Assembly (NCBI GenBank): GCA_050084515.1
Contig: CM114275.1
Span: forward strand, 13,516,001 to 13,580,000
Direction: 5' to 3'
Length of the DNA stretch: 64,000 nt
Source: Blasia pusilla
Lineage: Eukaryota > Marchantiophyta > Marchantiopsida > Blasiales
Shown: positions 34,240-45,989 of the stretch, one piece after another
Layout: the number at the start of each line of letters is the position of its first letter
Numbering within the stretch: position 1 is the first letter of the stretch
Translations under genes and position numbers: made by a program
Notes under the pieces: model-generated
The model's database searches: none
What the model was told of the DNA's origin: nothing
What the model saw: the letters and a program-made list of their open reading frames with translations, nothing else

Positions 34240-35530
34240 CTATGTACTTCTGGGACACATCCATCGTCCCTTAGGAACCCTAGTGAAAGGTGGTGTCAGA
34301 CATGCCATATGCCATCCTCTCGAATACCCACCACAGACTAGCAAAGTGGTTGCACCACGGGCGAAACCACACAACATATATTGCAAGCTTGCAAGAACTA
34401 TTGCTAAGCTCGGATCAACTATACCCTCAATGTTCGGAAGATGACATGGCGCACAGTTATGCACATGGTCCTTCCAAACCATACCATCGCGTCCTTCCAA
34501 TAAGAGAACATCAGATGGAAAAACCTTACGCACTCTGAAGATGGTGCGCCCTGCAGTCACATGCAAGGTTGTAGGTGTCATCTGCTGCAAGTAGACATAG
34601 TCTCCCTGATGAAACCTTCGGATAGTAGGTTGATAACCACCTCCCCGAATAGTCGTATACCTGAATGTATCCCGATGTTGCGCAATTGCCAAGTTCTCAA
34701 ACACCATGGGCATCACTCTCCAAAATAACTCAGGCCTGTGAGAACATGCTCACATTCATACGTCAGGGTCATCAAGGTTCAACACCTCACCAACATCTCG
34801 ACAAATGGCCGTAGGTAAATCTCGCTCTCGGCCATTTAGTAGCAAGTACGGTGAGAAAGATGCTAAGGATACTTGCTTGTTGAATCTGTATCCCATCGCC
34901 AACCACGGCAACTGAAGGTCCCAATCTCCTAGGTGACCTCTCTACAAGCCATACTTGCGTAATCCTCTTGTCACCGTCTGCACAACCTTCTCCGCTTGTC
35001 CATCCACCTCAGGATGATCTCGCAAAGTGGTGCAGTGGTCGATCATCGTCTGATCACACAAGGCCTGAAACTCCCCGCGAAACTCTGTACCCCGGTCTGT
35101 CAACACCTCAGCTCGTGATCCATAATGACTCAAGACTTGATCTAGGAAGGCATACGCTACTCCCTCACTCGCTTTTTCAGGCAATGCAACCATCTCTATC
35201 CACTTCGAGCAATGCTTGACCATCACCAACACATAACGACTATGGCGCTCTGTCAAAGGCAAAGGTCTTGCAAAATCCAAACTCCATCTATAACCTAAAC
35301 CCATGATTGGAAATGGATGCAACTGTGGAGGCGGAGCATTGAACGATGCTCGAACTTGATCACACACCATGCAACTGGCAACAAACTGCTGAACGTCAGT
35401 CTGCATGCCTCACCACCAATACTGTATGTCCGGTTCACTCCAAAATGACCCAACTCCTCAATGAGACGCACCAAACGTGCTCTCTGAAAAGGATGAGACA
35501 CTACACACACTCTACTATCCTCCCAAACTC
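34240..35530 (-). pseudogene. G3 integrase remnant with degenerate PHD finger
   Basis: The zinc N-terminus is near 35500-35380 (EELGHFGVNRTYS, then a frame change, ending FVASCMVCDQVRA). The core (35406-34942) has SLDFARPLPLTERHSRY (first Asp), EVLTDRGTEFRGEF (second Asp) and HPEVDGQAEKVVQT (Glu), so the DDE triad is complete in this copy. A stop separates the C-terminal piece, which ends LASLQYMLCGFARG ... CGGYSRGWHMACLTPP and VPKGRWMCPRS. Compared with G1, three finger ligands are changed (Cys to Tyr twice, Cys to Ser once). Confidence 0.88.
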
Positions 35531-35779
35531 GCAACATATGTGTCCCCTTCCACCAAAACCGTCTGGCTCGCTGTAGGATCCGATCCCATTCTCTAGCATC
35601 CACTATGCTTGCAACGCTGGCAGTAGGCAGGTACTCCAAGACCACTCCATCATCGTGAATATCTCGGCCACCCTTAATCTCTTGACCGGCCTCTCGATCT
35701 AAGGACTCCCCATAATACCTCGCCATCAAAGTCTCAGCAATCTAGCTCTCCCTAGCCAACAAGCCCAAATAGGCTAACG

Positions 35780-36244
35780 CGTGCCATCCTCGCACCAACT
35801 CCTCATCACTCTCACCATGCCAATGAGCTCGAGTTGCATCTCACTGACTCAGGCATGGGTTATGGCTCAAACCATTTGCATCTTGGTTGAGCATCCCAGG
35901 TCTATGCACCACCTGGAAGTCATACTCCCTCAACAAAAAAGCCCACCTCGCAAGCTTCCCTATAAGCTTGTCGGACTCCATCAACCACTAAAGTGATTGA
36001 TGATCAGTAATTATGGTAAAGGGATTTCCGAATAGATAACACTTGAAATGTGCGATAGCCCATACCGCAGCCAAGCACTCACCCTCATACAAGCTATACT
36101 TTGCCTCTGCAGAATTGTTTGAGCGACTAGCATAAGCCACCACAAACTCTCTACCATCATCGTCATGCTAGGTGAGCACGGCTCGAAGCCCCAAGATGCT
36201 CCAATTGGTATGAAACTGGAAAGGACGCCCCCTGATCGGTCTCC
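35780..36244 (-). pseudogene. G3 RNase H and tether remnant
   Basis: Minus-strand text parallels G1 18270-18750: HDDDGREFVVAYASRSNN, YEGECLAAVWAIAHFKCYLFGN, then DHQSL, KLARWAFLLREYDFQVVHRPGMLNQDANGLSHNPC. The upstream edge at 36244, within the ETDQGASFP phrase, is a sharp joint with the methyltransferase end; the whole reverse transcriptase that should precede it is missing. Confidence 0.85.
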
Positions 36245-37005
36245 ATCGCCTCACCCAAGACATGACGTCGTGATGCCTCTGATAGTGATGGTACTGCCAT
36301 CTCTCCTATGGGAAATCCCATCACTCGCTCTCGCTCATCGCAGTTGGGCCTCTTGAATGCATAGGAAGCAGGAAAACTCACAATATGGGAAAGGTTGCCC
36401 GCGGCGTGCCAATCCTATTGATCACAATCAACGATGGTCAATCATCGTGCCTCACTGCCTGTGATTGATGGCCCAGATCCAATATGGAATCCACCAACAA
36501 CTGGGAGGGGCGCTCCACTCGCGCATATGCCCTTCGCAATACCTCGTGTAGGACCAAGTTGGTCCACCAAAGATGCGAGCGGTGTGCTCTAGAACCTACA
36601 CTCGCCGCATCCAAAAACACTGTTGGGCCGATCCATGCACGTACCTGATGTGCACTCATCACCACTCGTGACCTCAAATCTCCCAAGATCGGCACATTCT
36701 CCAAAATGTATGTTGGAGAACAAGACTGATGCTCCTATAAATATTGCAAGATCCGCATCATCTCCCAAAATAACGTAGACCACAAGTCAGCTAATTTGCT
36801 ACCGCGTCCAACACTCGACTGGCCCTAACACGGCAGACCAACAATGACCAAGTGTATGGTCCCTACCCGCTCCAAGTCCTACACCCCCACCAATGAAATA
36901 TCCCTCGGTAGGAAACTTTGGTATTGCTAGATAGCGGACATAGACAAAAAGGCAGGAAAACATAGGCGTAACTGCGCCACATGGTGAAGTGAAGCGCGCC
37001 CCTTG
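36245..37005 (-). pseudogene. Cytosine-5 DNA methyltransferase remnant inside gypsy element G3
   Basis: Would methylate cytosine C5 in DNA using S-adenosylmethionine. On the minus strand, in order: LHHVAQLRLCFPAFL and FLPRDISLV, an alpha/beta fold segment; LVIVGLPC then TAG then GQSSVGRG, the catalytic motif IV PCQ with Gln turned into a stop (Cys codon 36828-36830); ALF-like text LWSTLFWEMMRILQYL; motif VI YILENVPILGD (ENV at 36693-36701); target-recognition region with FLDAASVGSRAHRSHLWWTN; and, after a frame change near 36400, DERERVMGFP and RRHVLGEAM, the motif IX/X region. About 250 residues remain. The N-terminal SAM loop (FxGxG) is lost at the joint with gag near 37005. Stops and a frameshift make it non-functional. 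Retroelement-borne methyltransferases have been reported in a charophyte alga and dinoflagellates, which supports the call. Confidence 0.86.
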
Positions 37006-37009
37006 CTCG

Positions 37010-38870
37010 ACACATGCTCCCTCTGAGCATCAGCAATAGGAGTCGTTGCACTCGTTTTTCCCATCGCTCTCCGTGCCTGCACACCAACAACATCACCAAC
37101 TCTCGTAGAACTCTGATCAGGACCCATCAATGGGGTCCTCATCGACTCGGACAACGTGAAAGGCTAAGGAAGCCTCGTCTGTTTCCTAGCTTCCCCTCAT
37201 TGTGGATCCAACTCTACGACTGCTCTAGGCGTAACAACTGTGGCGGCCTCCATTTGAGCAACCGCGCACATCCAACCAGGATCCTCCATATCTTTGGCTG
37301 CTCAATATGACGTTGATGCCATGGATCTGGCATCGGGTAACCTCAATGCCATATCAGCAATCTGCTGTTGTAGCTGCTGTATCTGAGCAACCATCCCAAC
37401 CTCATGCCCGACGTCTCCCTCAACGCGTCTAGGTGGTGAGCTCTACCTCCCCCACGGGAGAATCCAACTCCTCGACCCCAACAAGACCACTTGGTGCACG
37501 ACCTCTAGGCCCACCCAGACTGACAACTTGCTCTGGTACCCTCTCTTGCCCTCGATCCGGACGTAACTCAGGGTGTAAGTTGAAACACGTGGCACGTGTG
37601 TGACCATACTTCTAACAATAGTCACACTGATAACCTCCTGGTGTAGCACCATCTCCTCCTCCATGCTGAGGCACGCGTCCATGCCCTTGACGAATGCAAT
37701 CGCACTCATGATGGGCTCCATCACATGACCAACAAGTAATCATAGGCGGTTGCTGCTTAGCCAGATATGAGGGCGCACCTCTCTGTGGCACGTCCTCCTG
37801 ATATCCTCCCTGAGCTCGTGGTGCCACAGACCTATCTTGGAATCCATGTTGCTACACTGGTGGTGGAGGCAATTGTGACTACTCTCGCCCATAACCTGTG
37901 GTGGCTACGGTCTCCTCCGCAATATTGCGCTCAATATTCTCGGCGGCCCTAAAAAAATCTCTCAATGTAGGGGAGGTGTTCATAAGAAGCATCCCCTCCC
38001 GTAGTTAGTAAGTCCGTAGGGTCCGGTCCAGCATCGCGTACCATGATTGGATAGCCTGAGCCTCTATCACTCCTTGAGTGAAGTTAATCAACCGGCGCAA
38101 GCGGGTGTAGGCCTCACACAAACTCTCACTTGGGCGCCTGTGGAAGTCGTGGATGGTCCGCAACTTTTTGGTCCGTACCCCCTGATAGCTCGCCCTCAAC
38201 TTAGCGAATAACTCAACCACGGGGTTGAACTTGGGACAAACTCGACTAGGCGATGCAACTGCTCTAGTGTGAGTCACCCCTCGTACAACATCACTGGTGG
38301 AGGAACCCTCTTCTGACTCCTCCTTCTCATCTAGAAACGGCTCAGTCTATGACACATAGTGTGGGTCATAGTAGAGTCTCCAGACCTCAATCTCATGGGC
38401 ATATCTCTGTGAGAACTCATGGTAATAGTCCATGGGTGCCCCCTCTGAATGCTGGAACATTCCATTCCATTCCATGTTGTAAATGGGTTGAACTATGTAG
38501 AGTTCCTAGCCCGTTGTGAGTCACACCAACTTCTAAACTCCGCAATGAAGTCGTGTAACTCTATAGCGCCTATAACACACGAAAACCTACGTGGTCCTCT
38601 ACCCCGGTCGTCCATTTCGTACGCCCAACTGACAGGACCACTCAATGTGTGCTGCAAATCACTAACACACTCCTCTATGCTCTCCCCCTTGTGTGAAGAC
38701 GACACAGAAGGAGATTGAGGTGGTCTCTCATGTGGAGACTCTCGAAACCTCGCACCACTCAGGATAAACCCTCTAGAGCTACTCTTAGGTCCACCACCTC
38801 GCCTCTCAAAGTCCAGAAAGGACGCTGTGATGACCCTCGTGCCCGTCTCACACGATCACTCTCAACCTCG
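37010..38870 (-). pseudogene. G3 gag remnant
   Basis: In element order: an N-terminal frame (38705-38493) with ECVSDLQHTLSGPVSWAYEM; the capsid core (38277-38005) with ELFAKLRASYQGVRTKKLR and LIN...AIQSWYAMLDRTLR; then two zinc knuckles, CWSCDGAHHECDC and CDYC-stop-KYGHTRATC (about 37730 and 37615). The end (about 37110-37020) reads VGDVVGVQARRAMGK. Frames shift several times. Confidence 0.78.
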
Positions 38871-40569
38871 CGAGTAATCACTCAATCACACAACCTAACA
38901 TGCAGCACTCAATCTACACTCTCTCACTAAGACGTGTGCTATGGGACAACAAGCGGCGTGGTGCGGAAAATGAACTGATCTATCGTCTCATCGACAAACC
39001 ATCCTCAACTTTGGACATCCCACACAGGTCTATGTCCCCTAAACCCATACATCAACAATGCTCTCAACATCTACATGAAACCCAATATCCCAAATAACTG
39101 CCCAATACCTGCAGTTCCCTAACATGACAGGGGAGAAGACCAGAATGGGTAACGTGAACAAATGTCGATCGCTCCTCAGCAACTTCAAACCTCGACCCCA
39201 ACTCGGCCGTGAAGACAAACACCTCCAAATAGCATGTCGTACTCCCCTAGTATTGACGATGCTCAAATCTCCTCAATGTGTGGTGCGGGTCCAGCGGTAT
39301 TGTGCGGCACTGGCGGCACGGAATGGCTACAAACGACACGGCACTCGGGATTAGAATGCGGCACTCGGCGGCATAACCTCTCTCAATAAAAAAAACACAA
39401 GCTTTGCTTTCGAGTGGTGGTGCGGCTCTACGATCCACATGGTGTGGTACGGCCACAAGCGGCACGGCGTGGCAATCTGCTGCGCATTACCGCTATGGGC
39501 GTCACAGCACGGTACTCAATCGTTGTCGAGCAGCTACCAATCACTACATACCAAAGCCACCAAGGAATGTCAACTTCATCAACCCAAAATATGCCCTACC
39601 CTCAACGGTCGATGACAAAAACTGCCAGAATGGCATCGGCGCAAATAAAAATCAATGGTCCCTAGGTCTCACCGTCCAATTTCCAAAGGAATAGAAAATG
39701 GCAGAGAACGGCCATTGATGCCGTCGAACGGAGCATGGACAGACGGAGGTTTGTTGGACTAGGTTGCTCCAAGGTTGCACGTAGTAGCAAGATAGTTATT
39801 GGCCGTAGGTCCAAATGGAACGCACTACGTTAGCGGAGTAGCGATGACATGGTTGGAAGTGTAGGTTAGTACCTGGTAGGAAAAGTGTCAAGGTGCATTA
39901 AAGCCCGAAATGGAACTTTGCCTTGACCTGCGAAGTGCGGTCGCAAGGTTAGGGCCGCAAGCAGGCGTGCAAGGAGAGGCACCCACGGAATTGAGCAGAT
40001 CACGGACAACTACCACGTCCGGGCATAAAAGCCGGGAGCCGGGCAATACACGGCCGCAAGGTGTGGCATAGCGCAGCATCTAGGAAGACTGTCGGTGGTA
40101 GGCGTCAGTGGATATGGCGCGGACGCGGTCGGCAGTGGCCATAGTAGGCGCGATAGTCGCGAAAGGCGAGCCGAGCAGACGGCGCTTGGCGGATGGCAAG
40201 GTCAGGCAATGCTTCAGGCAACGTCTCTTCTCCTACGCAAAATTTGGCAGCACTTCGACGCTGATTTCTCTTAACCAAAATGTAAAACCTATGAAAACAC
40301 AAATCAGCAAACTACACGGTGCTCCCGAGAGCATCGACATGGGGCAACCTGCCTCCATACTCAATCCTTATCAAAAATTGGGCAGCGCTTCCACGTGCCA
40401 CTCCTTTAGACAAAAAATTGGCAACGGATACATCAACAGTGAGGGGCTCTTGCTCCGGTGAGCACTCCCATGAACCGCTGAATGGAGAATAAAATCCCCA
40501 ATCTGCAAAACCAGCAAGAGACCATCGAGCTCTCCCATGAAGCTCTCTCACTCACTCATTATCTTTTTG
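38871..40569 (-). other. G3 leader (non-coding)
   Basis: Counterpart of the G1 leader, with copies of the AAAAATTGGCAGCGCTTCC motif (reverse of GGAAGCGCTGCC-AATTTTT) near 40240 and 40375. Includes GC-rich text around 39900-40200. No coding frame is supported. Confidence 0.55.
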
Positions 40570-41178
40570 TAAATCAAGTATATCCAATCTCTCTCAACAC
40601 CATAGCTCTCAAATGTGAGCACTCTCACATGTCTCTCTCTCAATGTCAAACCAAACCCACTCTCCTAATGAGAGACTTTGGTTACACTCACAACGCAAGC
40701 AAGACCATAGCTCTGCCGCCTCATGCCAAGAAGTTCAATAAAGAGAGAATGAGCTCTCAAACTCTCTCTCCTTGAGGTATATCCCCTTCCCTCTCCTAAG
40801 CTCTCTCCTTGGTAACCTATGCTCGCAGGTCACCTCTTTGGCTCTGGACCTGATGCAACGGGTGAAGGGCCACTTCCCAAAGTATAAATTCAACTCTACC
40901 AAACATGGAAACTTAACCAAAATAGTAAGTTTCTCTAAACTCCAAATCGAGCTCGATGGTCTATGGGAGTGCTCGATGGTCTATGGGAGAGCTCGATGGT
41001 CTATGGGAGAGCCCTATGGGTTTCTCTATACTCCAAATGAGCCGAAATGAAGGGGAAACCTACTCTCTCAGATTTCCCCGATCCTCAAGAGGTCATCCTC
41101 AACCTCCTGAGCCTATCCACCTCTACTCATGAAGGCACTCTACCATATCTCTCCGATCTATCATAAAAAGTCGTGACA
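40570..41178 (-). repeat. G3 repeat A1 with internal tandem repeats
   Basis: Starts TGTCACGACTTTTTATG at 41178 and ends TTGATTTA before the leader's CAAAAAGATAATGAG. At 609 bp it is longer than G1 A1, partly because of a 20-bp tandem unit (GCTCGATGGTCTATGGGAGA, three copies, 40951-41010). Confidence 0.82.
40951..41010. repeat. Tandem repeat, 20 bp x 3
   Basis: Three nearly identical copies of GCTCGATGGTCTATGGGAGA inside repeat A1. The reverse complement of part of the unit (GACCATCGAGCTCTCCC) also occurs just inside the leader at about 40525. Confidence 0.85.
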
Positions 41179-42606
41179 CGGTTCATTAAAGATTATGCAC
41201 TAAAGTCGAAGCCTTTGACTACCCTGCTGAAGAAGACCGAGGAGTGGGAGTGGTCGCAAACTTTTCAAGTTGCATTTGAGGAGTTGAGGCAGGCATTGAT
41301 GACAGCTCCGGTGCTTTGCCTTCCTGACTAGACAAAGACGTTCCAGGTGTATGTAGACACCTGTTCGTTTGCGATTGGAGTGGTATTAAGTCGGTTGGAT
41401 GCGAAGAAGAAGGATTACCCCATGTACTATGCAAGTTGGAAGCTCTCAAATGCGGAGCAAAAGTATACTTCTATGGAGAGAGAGGCCTTAGGAATGGTCT
41501 GTGCCTGCAAGAAGTTCCATCCATTACTTGATGGGGTACCCGTTTGTTTTTCATGTCGACCATTTTGCGCTTCGTGCCTTAGTGGTCAAAGCAGATTTTT
41601 CAGGGAGGATTGCTCCGTGGATTCTCTTGTTACAAGAGTTTGCATTTGACATGGTAACAAGAGCAGGAAAGATCCACACCAATGCAGACTTCCTGTTGCG
41701 CTTGAGGGCTCCAAAGACCGATCTCACGAAGACCCTGGAAGACGACTTTCCATATGAAGATTTGTTCTTGATCAACGAAGAGACCCTGCAAAGATCTTTG
41801 TATGAACAGATTATGCGATTCCTCATCACTCTCAGATTTCTAGCCCCCGTAAGATCAGAAGAACGAGTAGTGTTTCTACACAAGGTAGGGCCTTATGAGC
41901 TCTGCGAGGATGTGCTATTCAAGCTAGGGGCAGACGAAGAATACAAAAGATGCTTGGAGAAGGAGAAAGTTCCTAAAGTGATTGTTGCTATACATTTGGA
42001 GGATGCAGGAGGACATTATGCAGTCAAGAATACTATCAAGAAGATCCTAGCCGCACGCTATTGGTGGCCCACAATGTATTGGGATGTCCGGTTCTTCATC
42101 TAGAAGTGTAATGCTTGTCAAAGAGCGGGAAGGCCGAAAGCAACCTCTCTTTGGCCTTTAGTTCCTATTCTTCCTTTGGCCCCTTTTGAGAAGTGGGATA
42201 TTGATTTTGTGGGACCTATCTCACCAACCACTAGGCAGACTCGCCATAAATATATCTTAATTGCTAGAGATTATTGTACCAAGATGATGGAAGCAGTAGC
42301 TACTCGGAGAGATGATAGTGAGCCAGTGGCCAAGTTCTTATATGAGATGATAATTATAAGATACGCTTGTCTGCTGGAACTCGTAAGCGACCGAGGGACC
42401 CATTTCCTCAACAAGACGGTTGAAGTGTTGACTGATCACTTCCTGATCAAGCATAGGAAGACTATACCCTATAATCCCAAAGCCAATGGGTTGACAAAGA
42501 AGTCCAATGGGCTTATTTCGAGGATCTTGAACCGCCTAACTGTCACCTATTCTTATGACTGGTATACCAAGATTCTCGCTGCGCTCTGGGCCTACCAAAC
42601 GGCATA
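41179..42606 (+). pseudogene. Second gypsy lineage: RNase H and integrase remnant
   Basis: Begins mid-pol at the phrase RFIKDYALKSKPLTTLLKKTEEW (end of reverse transcriptase). RNase H has VYVDTCSFAIGVVLSRLD, YYASWKLSNAEQKY and MEREALGMVCACKKFH with frame changes near 41340 and 41530. Integrase has GGHYAVKNTIKKI, KCNACQRAGRP, WDIDFVGPI (first Asp) and LVSDRGTHFLNK (second Asp). The third acidic residue is replaced: NGLTKKSNG, where Glu is expected at the first Lys. There is no finger domain, and sequence differs clearly from G1-G3. The left end is cut by G3. Confidence 0.88.
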
Positions 42607-43840
42607 AAAGGTCACTACCAAGTACACACCCTTCTATCTCACATTGTCGTATAGTAAAATCAGCCAGTGTGTAAACTCCTTCCTCGTTAAGTGTTAGATA
42701 GAGTTTTATTAGTATTAAGTAAATTAGCTTAGGAAAAAGAAATTCCCATGTTTAAACCTCTTTATGGTGCCTCTTTTATGCGGGCCCAACTTTAGGAAAA
42801 GAGAAAATAAATAAAATATGACTTTATAAAAGTAAAGTAGTGAGGTTGGTGCTTTAATGAAAAGCAAAAGTAACCTTGGTTGGTAGCTAGGTTAGTTGGG
42901 GTAATTTGGAAAATATCAAGTGGATAAAAGAGGATATTTTGGAAGAAATAAGAGGAAATCTACTTGTGTCAAAATGTGATTGGCTAAGCCTTGAGAGGAA
43001 GTCATGTGGCACAAGATAAGATTAGCTCTATTTCGTACTCTTGTGGGTCACTTATGAGTATATAAAGAGGAGGGACCTTCAAGGGTTCATCAACTTCTAT
43101 TTTACATCTTGAGTCTCTTATGTCACTCTTGAGTGTATGGCTTTGGGATTGCTTGCTCTTCCAATGAGAGTGGATCACCCCTCTTGGGAGAGTAACTTGA
43201 CCATGGTCTATTCTTCGAGACGTTTCTAGAGTGTAGTGTGTGTGTGGAGATAAGAGGTTTGTCACCTTAGAGAAGTTTAGTCATACTAAAATAGTGAATG
43301 TATTGGCTTGTTACTTTCCTAATGAGAGTGGATTACCCCTCTAGGGAGATTAATTCTGCCAAAACCCATTCTTGAGGAGAGTAGAGAATGTCTGTCAAAC
43401 ATGGATAGGGATGGAGCATGAGTTGTGCCCGACTTTCCTTTCCTCAATCCATACCATGTCAAGATACTCTTTTTAGATAGGTATTGGTTCACTCGCTATT
43501 TAGTTTATCACTTTGGGGAGGCGTTCATGAACTAGGTCATTCAATCTCCAACTCTGGTGATCCTTCTTATCGTCACACATGGAAGGACATGGGATTGTAC
43601 TTTGTATGTCCTTATATAGCGATCCATGGACGTCAATAGGCCTGCTCAAGTAGGGTTTAACACTAGTTGTGCTATCTTCCTCATGTACAAGCGTAAAGTA
43701 GTTTATAGAGATTTTATAGTTAGGAATTTCGGGGTCCGATGTTACGAAGAAGTGATCGCCTCAGCACTTCCATTTGTGATACCTGTTGTGAGAAAATGGA
43801 GAGTATACATAATAATTTTGTATTGAAAAAAGAGAACTTC
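42607..43840. other. LTR-like insertion with TATA box
   Basis: Pol of the second gypsy lineage breaks off near 42690 and its C-terminal text resumes at about 43850, so this 1.1-kb stretch probably inserted later. It starts near a TGTTAGATAG (about 42692) and contains TATATAAAG at 43059-43067. Two similar CAATGAGAGTGGATCACC/TAATGAGAGTGGATTACC segments (about 43161 and 43320) repeat inside it. I cannot fix its ends or a target duplication. Confidence 0.45.
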
Positions 43841-43849
43841 TTAGAGAGT

Positions 43850-44270
43850 TCACCTTGCATCGACCACGTTTGCGGCAGCTAAAAGGTCTGCCCTTACTCG
43901 AAGAAAGGCTCTCGATACGACAACGTATGGAATTCAACTTGTGATTCCAATCGAATAAGATGTGCCCACCTACCAAATTCTAGAAGAGGAAAGGAACGAA
44001 GAAGATTTGTGTATCACCACAAAGAGGAACAAAGACTTGGTAGTCGTGGAGGAGGCAAGACATCTTGCTCTTGGCCATACGAAGACAGTCCAAGCATAAA
44101 GAAAGAGACTTTATGACAAGAATTTTCCGTTTGAAGTTCTCGGGGAAGCTGAAGTTAAATTTGATGGGACCTTATCAAGTCTTGGAAATTTTCGAAAATG
44201 GTTCTTTACAATTGGGAATGTTGAGGGGGGAGGCATTGCCAACATGAGTGAATGGCATGCATGTTCAAGG
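43850..44270 (+). pseudogene. Second gypsy lineage: integrase C-terminus
   Basis: 44065-44247 reads FPFEVLGEAEVKF in one frame and FSGKLKLNLMGPYQVLEIFENGSLQL in another, matching the usual 'GKLKxxWxGPYxVxxVxxNGSLQL' end of plant gypsy integrases, followed by an initiator-like ANMSEWHACSR. Confidence 0.75.
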
Positions 44271-44689
44271 ATATCATGTACCCAACTAAGGGCTAAGGGA
44301 GGGGGAATAAGTACACCAGTCCCTTTCCGTGCAAAGTGCGTCAAAGACACATCTAAAGACTCTGAAGTATCTTTGGCCAAGCCTGCGAAAACTGTTGTCT
44401 TGGTCTTCGTGTTCTTTATCTTTGTCATCTTTCTCTTCTTTATCTTTGCCTTCTCGATCTTCGACATCTTCATCTTTGGAGTCTTTGCACTAGATCGCAA
44501 AGAGTGCCAAGAGGCCGTTATGGAAGGAGCAATCGTTACGTAAGACATGTGGTTATCATGCGCAAGAGAAGCCGGATCAGGGGCGAAAATGCTCATTTCA
44601 TATGGCAAGAGGCCTAGGGACCGCCAAGAGCCGACCTAAGAGGGAAATTCAGAAATCTTGCAAGCACAGACACGGGTAACGGCAATGGC
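44271..44689. other. Tail of second gypsy lineage; simple CTTT-rich stretch
   Basis: About 44396-44495 is a pyrimidine-rich, loosely repeating (TCTTTATC/TCTTCAT) stretch that gives Ser-, Phe- or Lys-rich peptides depending on frame. No domain recognised. Confidence 0.4.
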
Positions 44690-45389
44690 TACTTCCATCT
44701 ATATAGCCCTACACATCCAACCATAATCCTCCATGTCTCTCGTTGCTCCATATGCAGTCGATGCCATTGATCTGGCATCAGGTAATCTCAATGTCATTGT
44801 GGCAATCTTTTGCAAGTGCTCCATTTGGGCAACCATCCCAACCTCATGTCTCGAGTCTGCCTTGACATTTCTAGATGGCGGAATCTACCTCCTACATGGG
44901 CATACACCCTAATGCTGACCCACGTATGATGACATAGGTCACTATGGCACATGCTCAAAATAACCTCCCTAGGCTCGTGGTGCCACATTCCTCTCCAAGG
45001 TACACATTGTTGTACTAGTGGTGTAGGAAATTGTGACTACTCTTGCGCATGATTCATGTGTGCTACACTCTCCTTGGCCATACTGCACTCAATACACTCA
45101 GCCATCTCAAAGATGTAGGTGAGGTACGCATTGGGAGTGTTGCATCCCTTGCTATTTCCTCAGGTCTCGTTTCAGCATCTCATACCAAACCTGAATGGTC
45201 AGGGCCTCTATCATCCCTTAAGTGACACTAATCAAACAACATATTTAAGTAAATGCCTCATGCATGTCCATACTCCCTAAGAGTTCCTCTGAAATTCCGA
45301 AAAGAACTTGTGCGCCCCTTCATGAGTGGCTCCCATGTGTGTTAGATACTTTTGGGACTCTAGTTAGGTGAGTAGAAGGAGCTAGAACA

Positions 45390-45836
45390 ACAATCCGCAA
45401 TTTAAATGGGATTATTGGTGCCATTCGGACCAAGATGGTGGCAGCTCACAAATCATATTGGGATAGGAAATTAGCTTCAGCTGTCCATGCTTACAACACA
45501 GCTGAGAAGAGCACCACAAGGAAAAATCCCTACTTCTTGGTGTATGGGCAGAACCCTCTCTCGGTAGTAGAGTTGGAGTTGAAGACTGATCATACTCTAG
45601 AAGGGCACTTCCAACCTGAAGGTGGCATAGATAGCAGGCTGGATATGATTGATGCCCTAGAGGAGGAGAGAAAGGCAGCATTAGAGAAGACCAATGCAGT
45701 TCAACAACAAAGGAAGATGAGGTTTGATAACCGAATACAGCATGATCCAGTGAAGGAGGGGGACATGGTTTTGATCGACCCCAAAAGTTTCAGAAAGCTA
45801 CACATTCAAGGATTTCGCTTAGGCCTTATCGGGTGA
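45390..45836 (+). pseudogene. Integrase C-terminal fragment of another gypsy element
   Basis: Reads SYWDRKLASAVHAYNTAEKSTTRKNPYFLVYGQNPLSV, then EERKAALEKTNAVQQQRKMRFD and VKEGDMVLIDPKSFRKLH, the standard end of a gypsy integrase core and its C-terminal domain, in one open frame of 133 codons. It lies within an insertion into the G4 gag. Confidence 0.82.
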
Positions 45837-45989
45837 GGAGCAAGGGGGAGATCAGGTGAGATCAGGTGAGGAGCAGCAGGGAAGTAATGAGGAGGTGAGG
45901 AGCAGCAGGGAGATCAGGTGAGGAGCAGCAGGGAAGTAATGAGGAGGTGAGGAGCAGCAGGGAGATCAGGTGAGATCAGGTGAGGAGCA
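45832..45989. repeat. Minisatellite, 52-bp unit
   Basis: A unit starting ATCAGGTGAGGAGCAGCAGG repeats with a 52-bp period from 45861 (45861, 45913, partial at 45965), with shorter GTGAGGAGCAGCAGGGA sub-repeats. It directly follows the integrase fragment. Confidence 0.85.

Larger units (their letters stand above)
33405..41178 (-). mobile_element. Ty3/gypsy element G3 with split direct repeats and a DNA methyltransferase segment
   Basis: Minus-strand relative of G1. In element order: A1 41178-40570, leader, gag about 38870-37010, cytosine methyltransferase piece about 37005-36245, RNase H about 36244-35780, integrase 35530-34820, integrase C-terminus with PHD-like finger 34716-34240, purine tract 34068-34059, B1 34058 to about 33934, A2 33931-33489, B2 33488 to about 33405 (truncated, lacking its last 40 or so bases). 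Reverse transcriptase is absent. The A1 edge abuts pol of another gypsy lineage at the phrase RFIKDYA, suggesting insertion there, but the other half of that target is not found at the truncated end. Confidence 0.83.

Noticed and set aside
44396-44500. Hydrophobic Phe/Ile-rich peptide resembling a membrane segment
   Set aside because: Arises from a pyrimidine-rich simple stretch; reads Ser-rich or Lys-rich in other frames.
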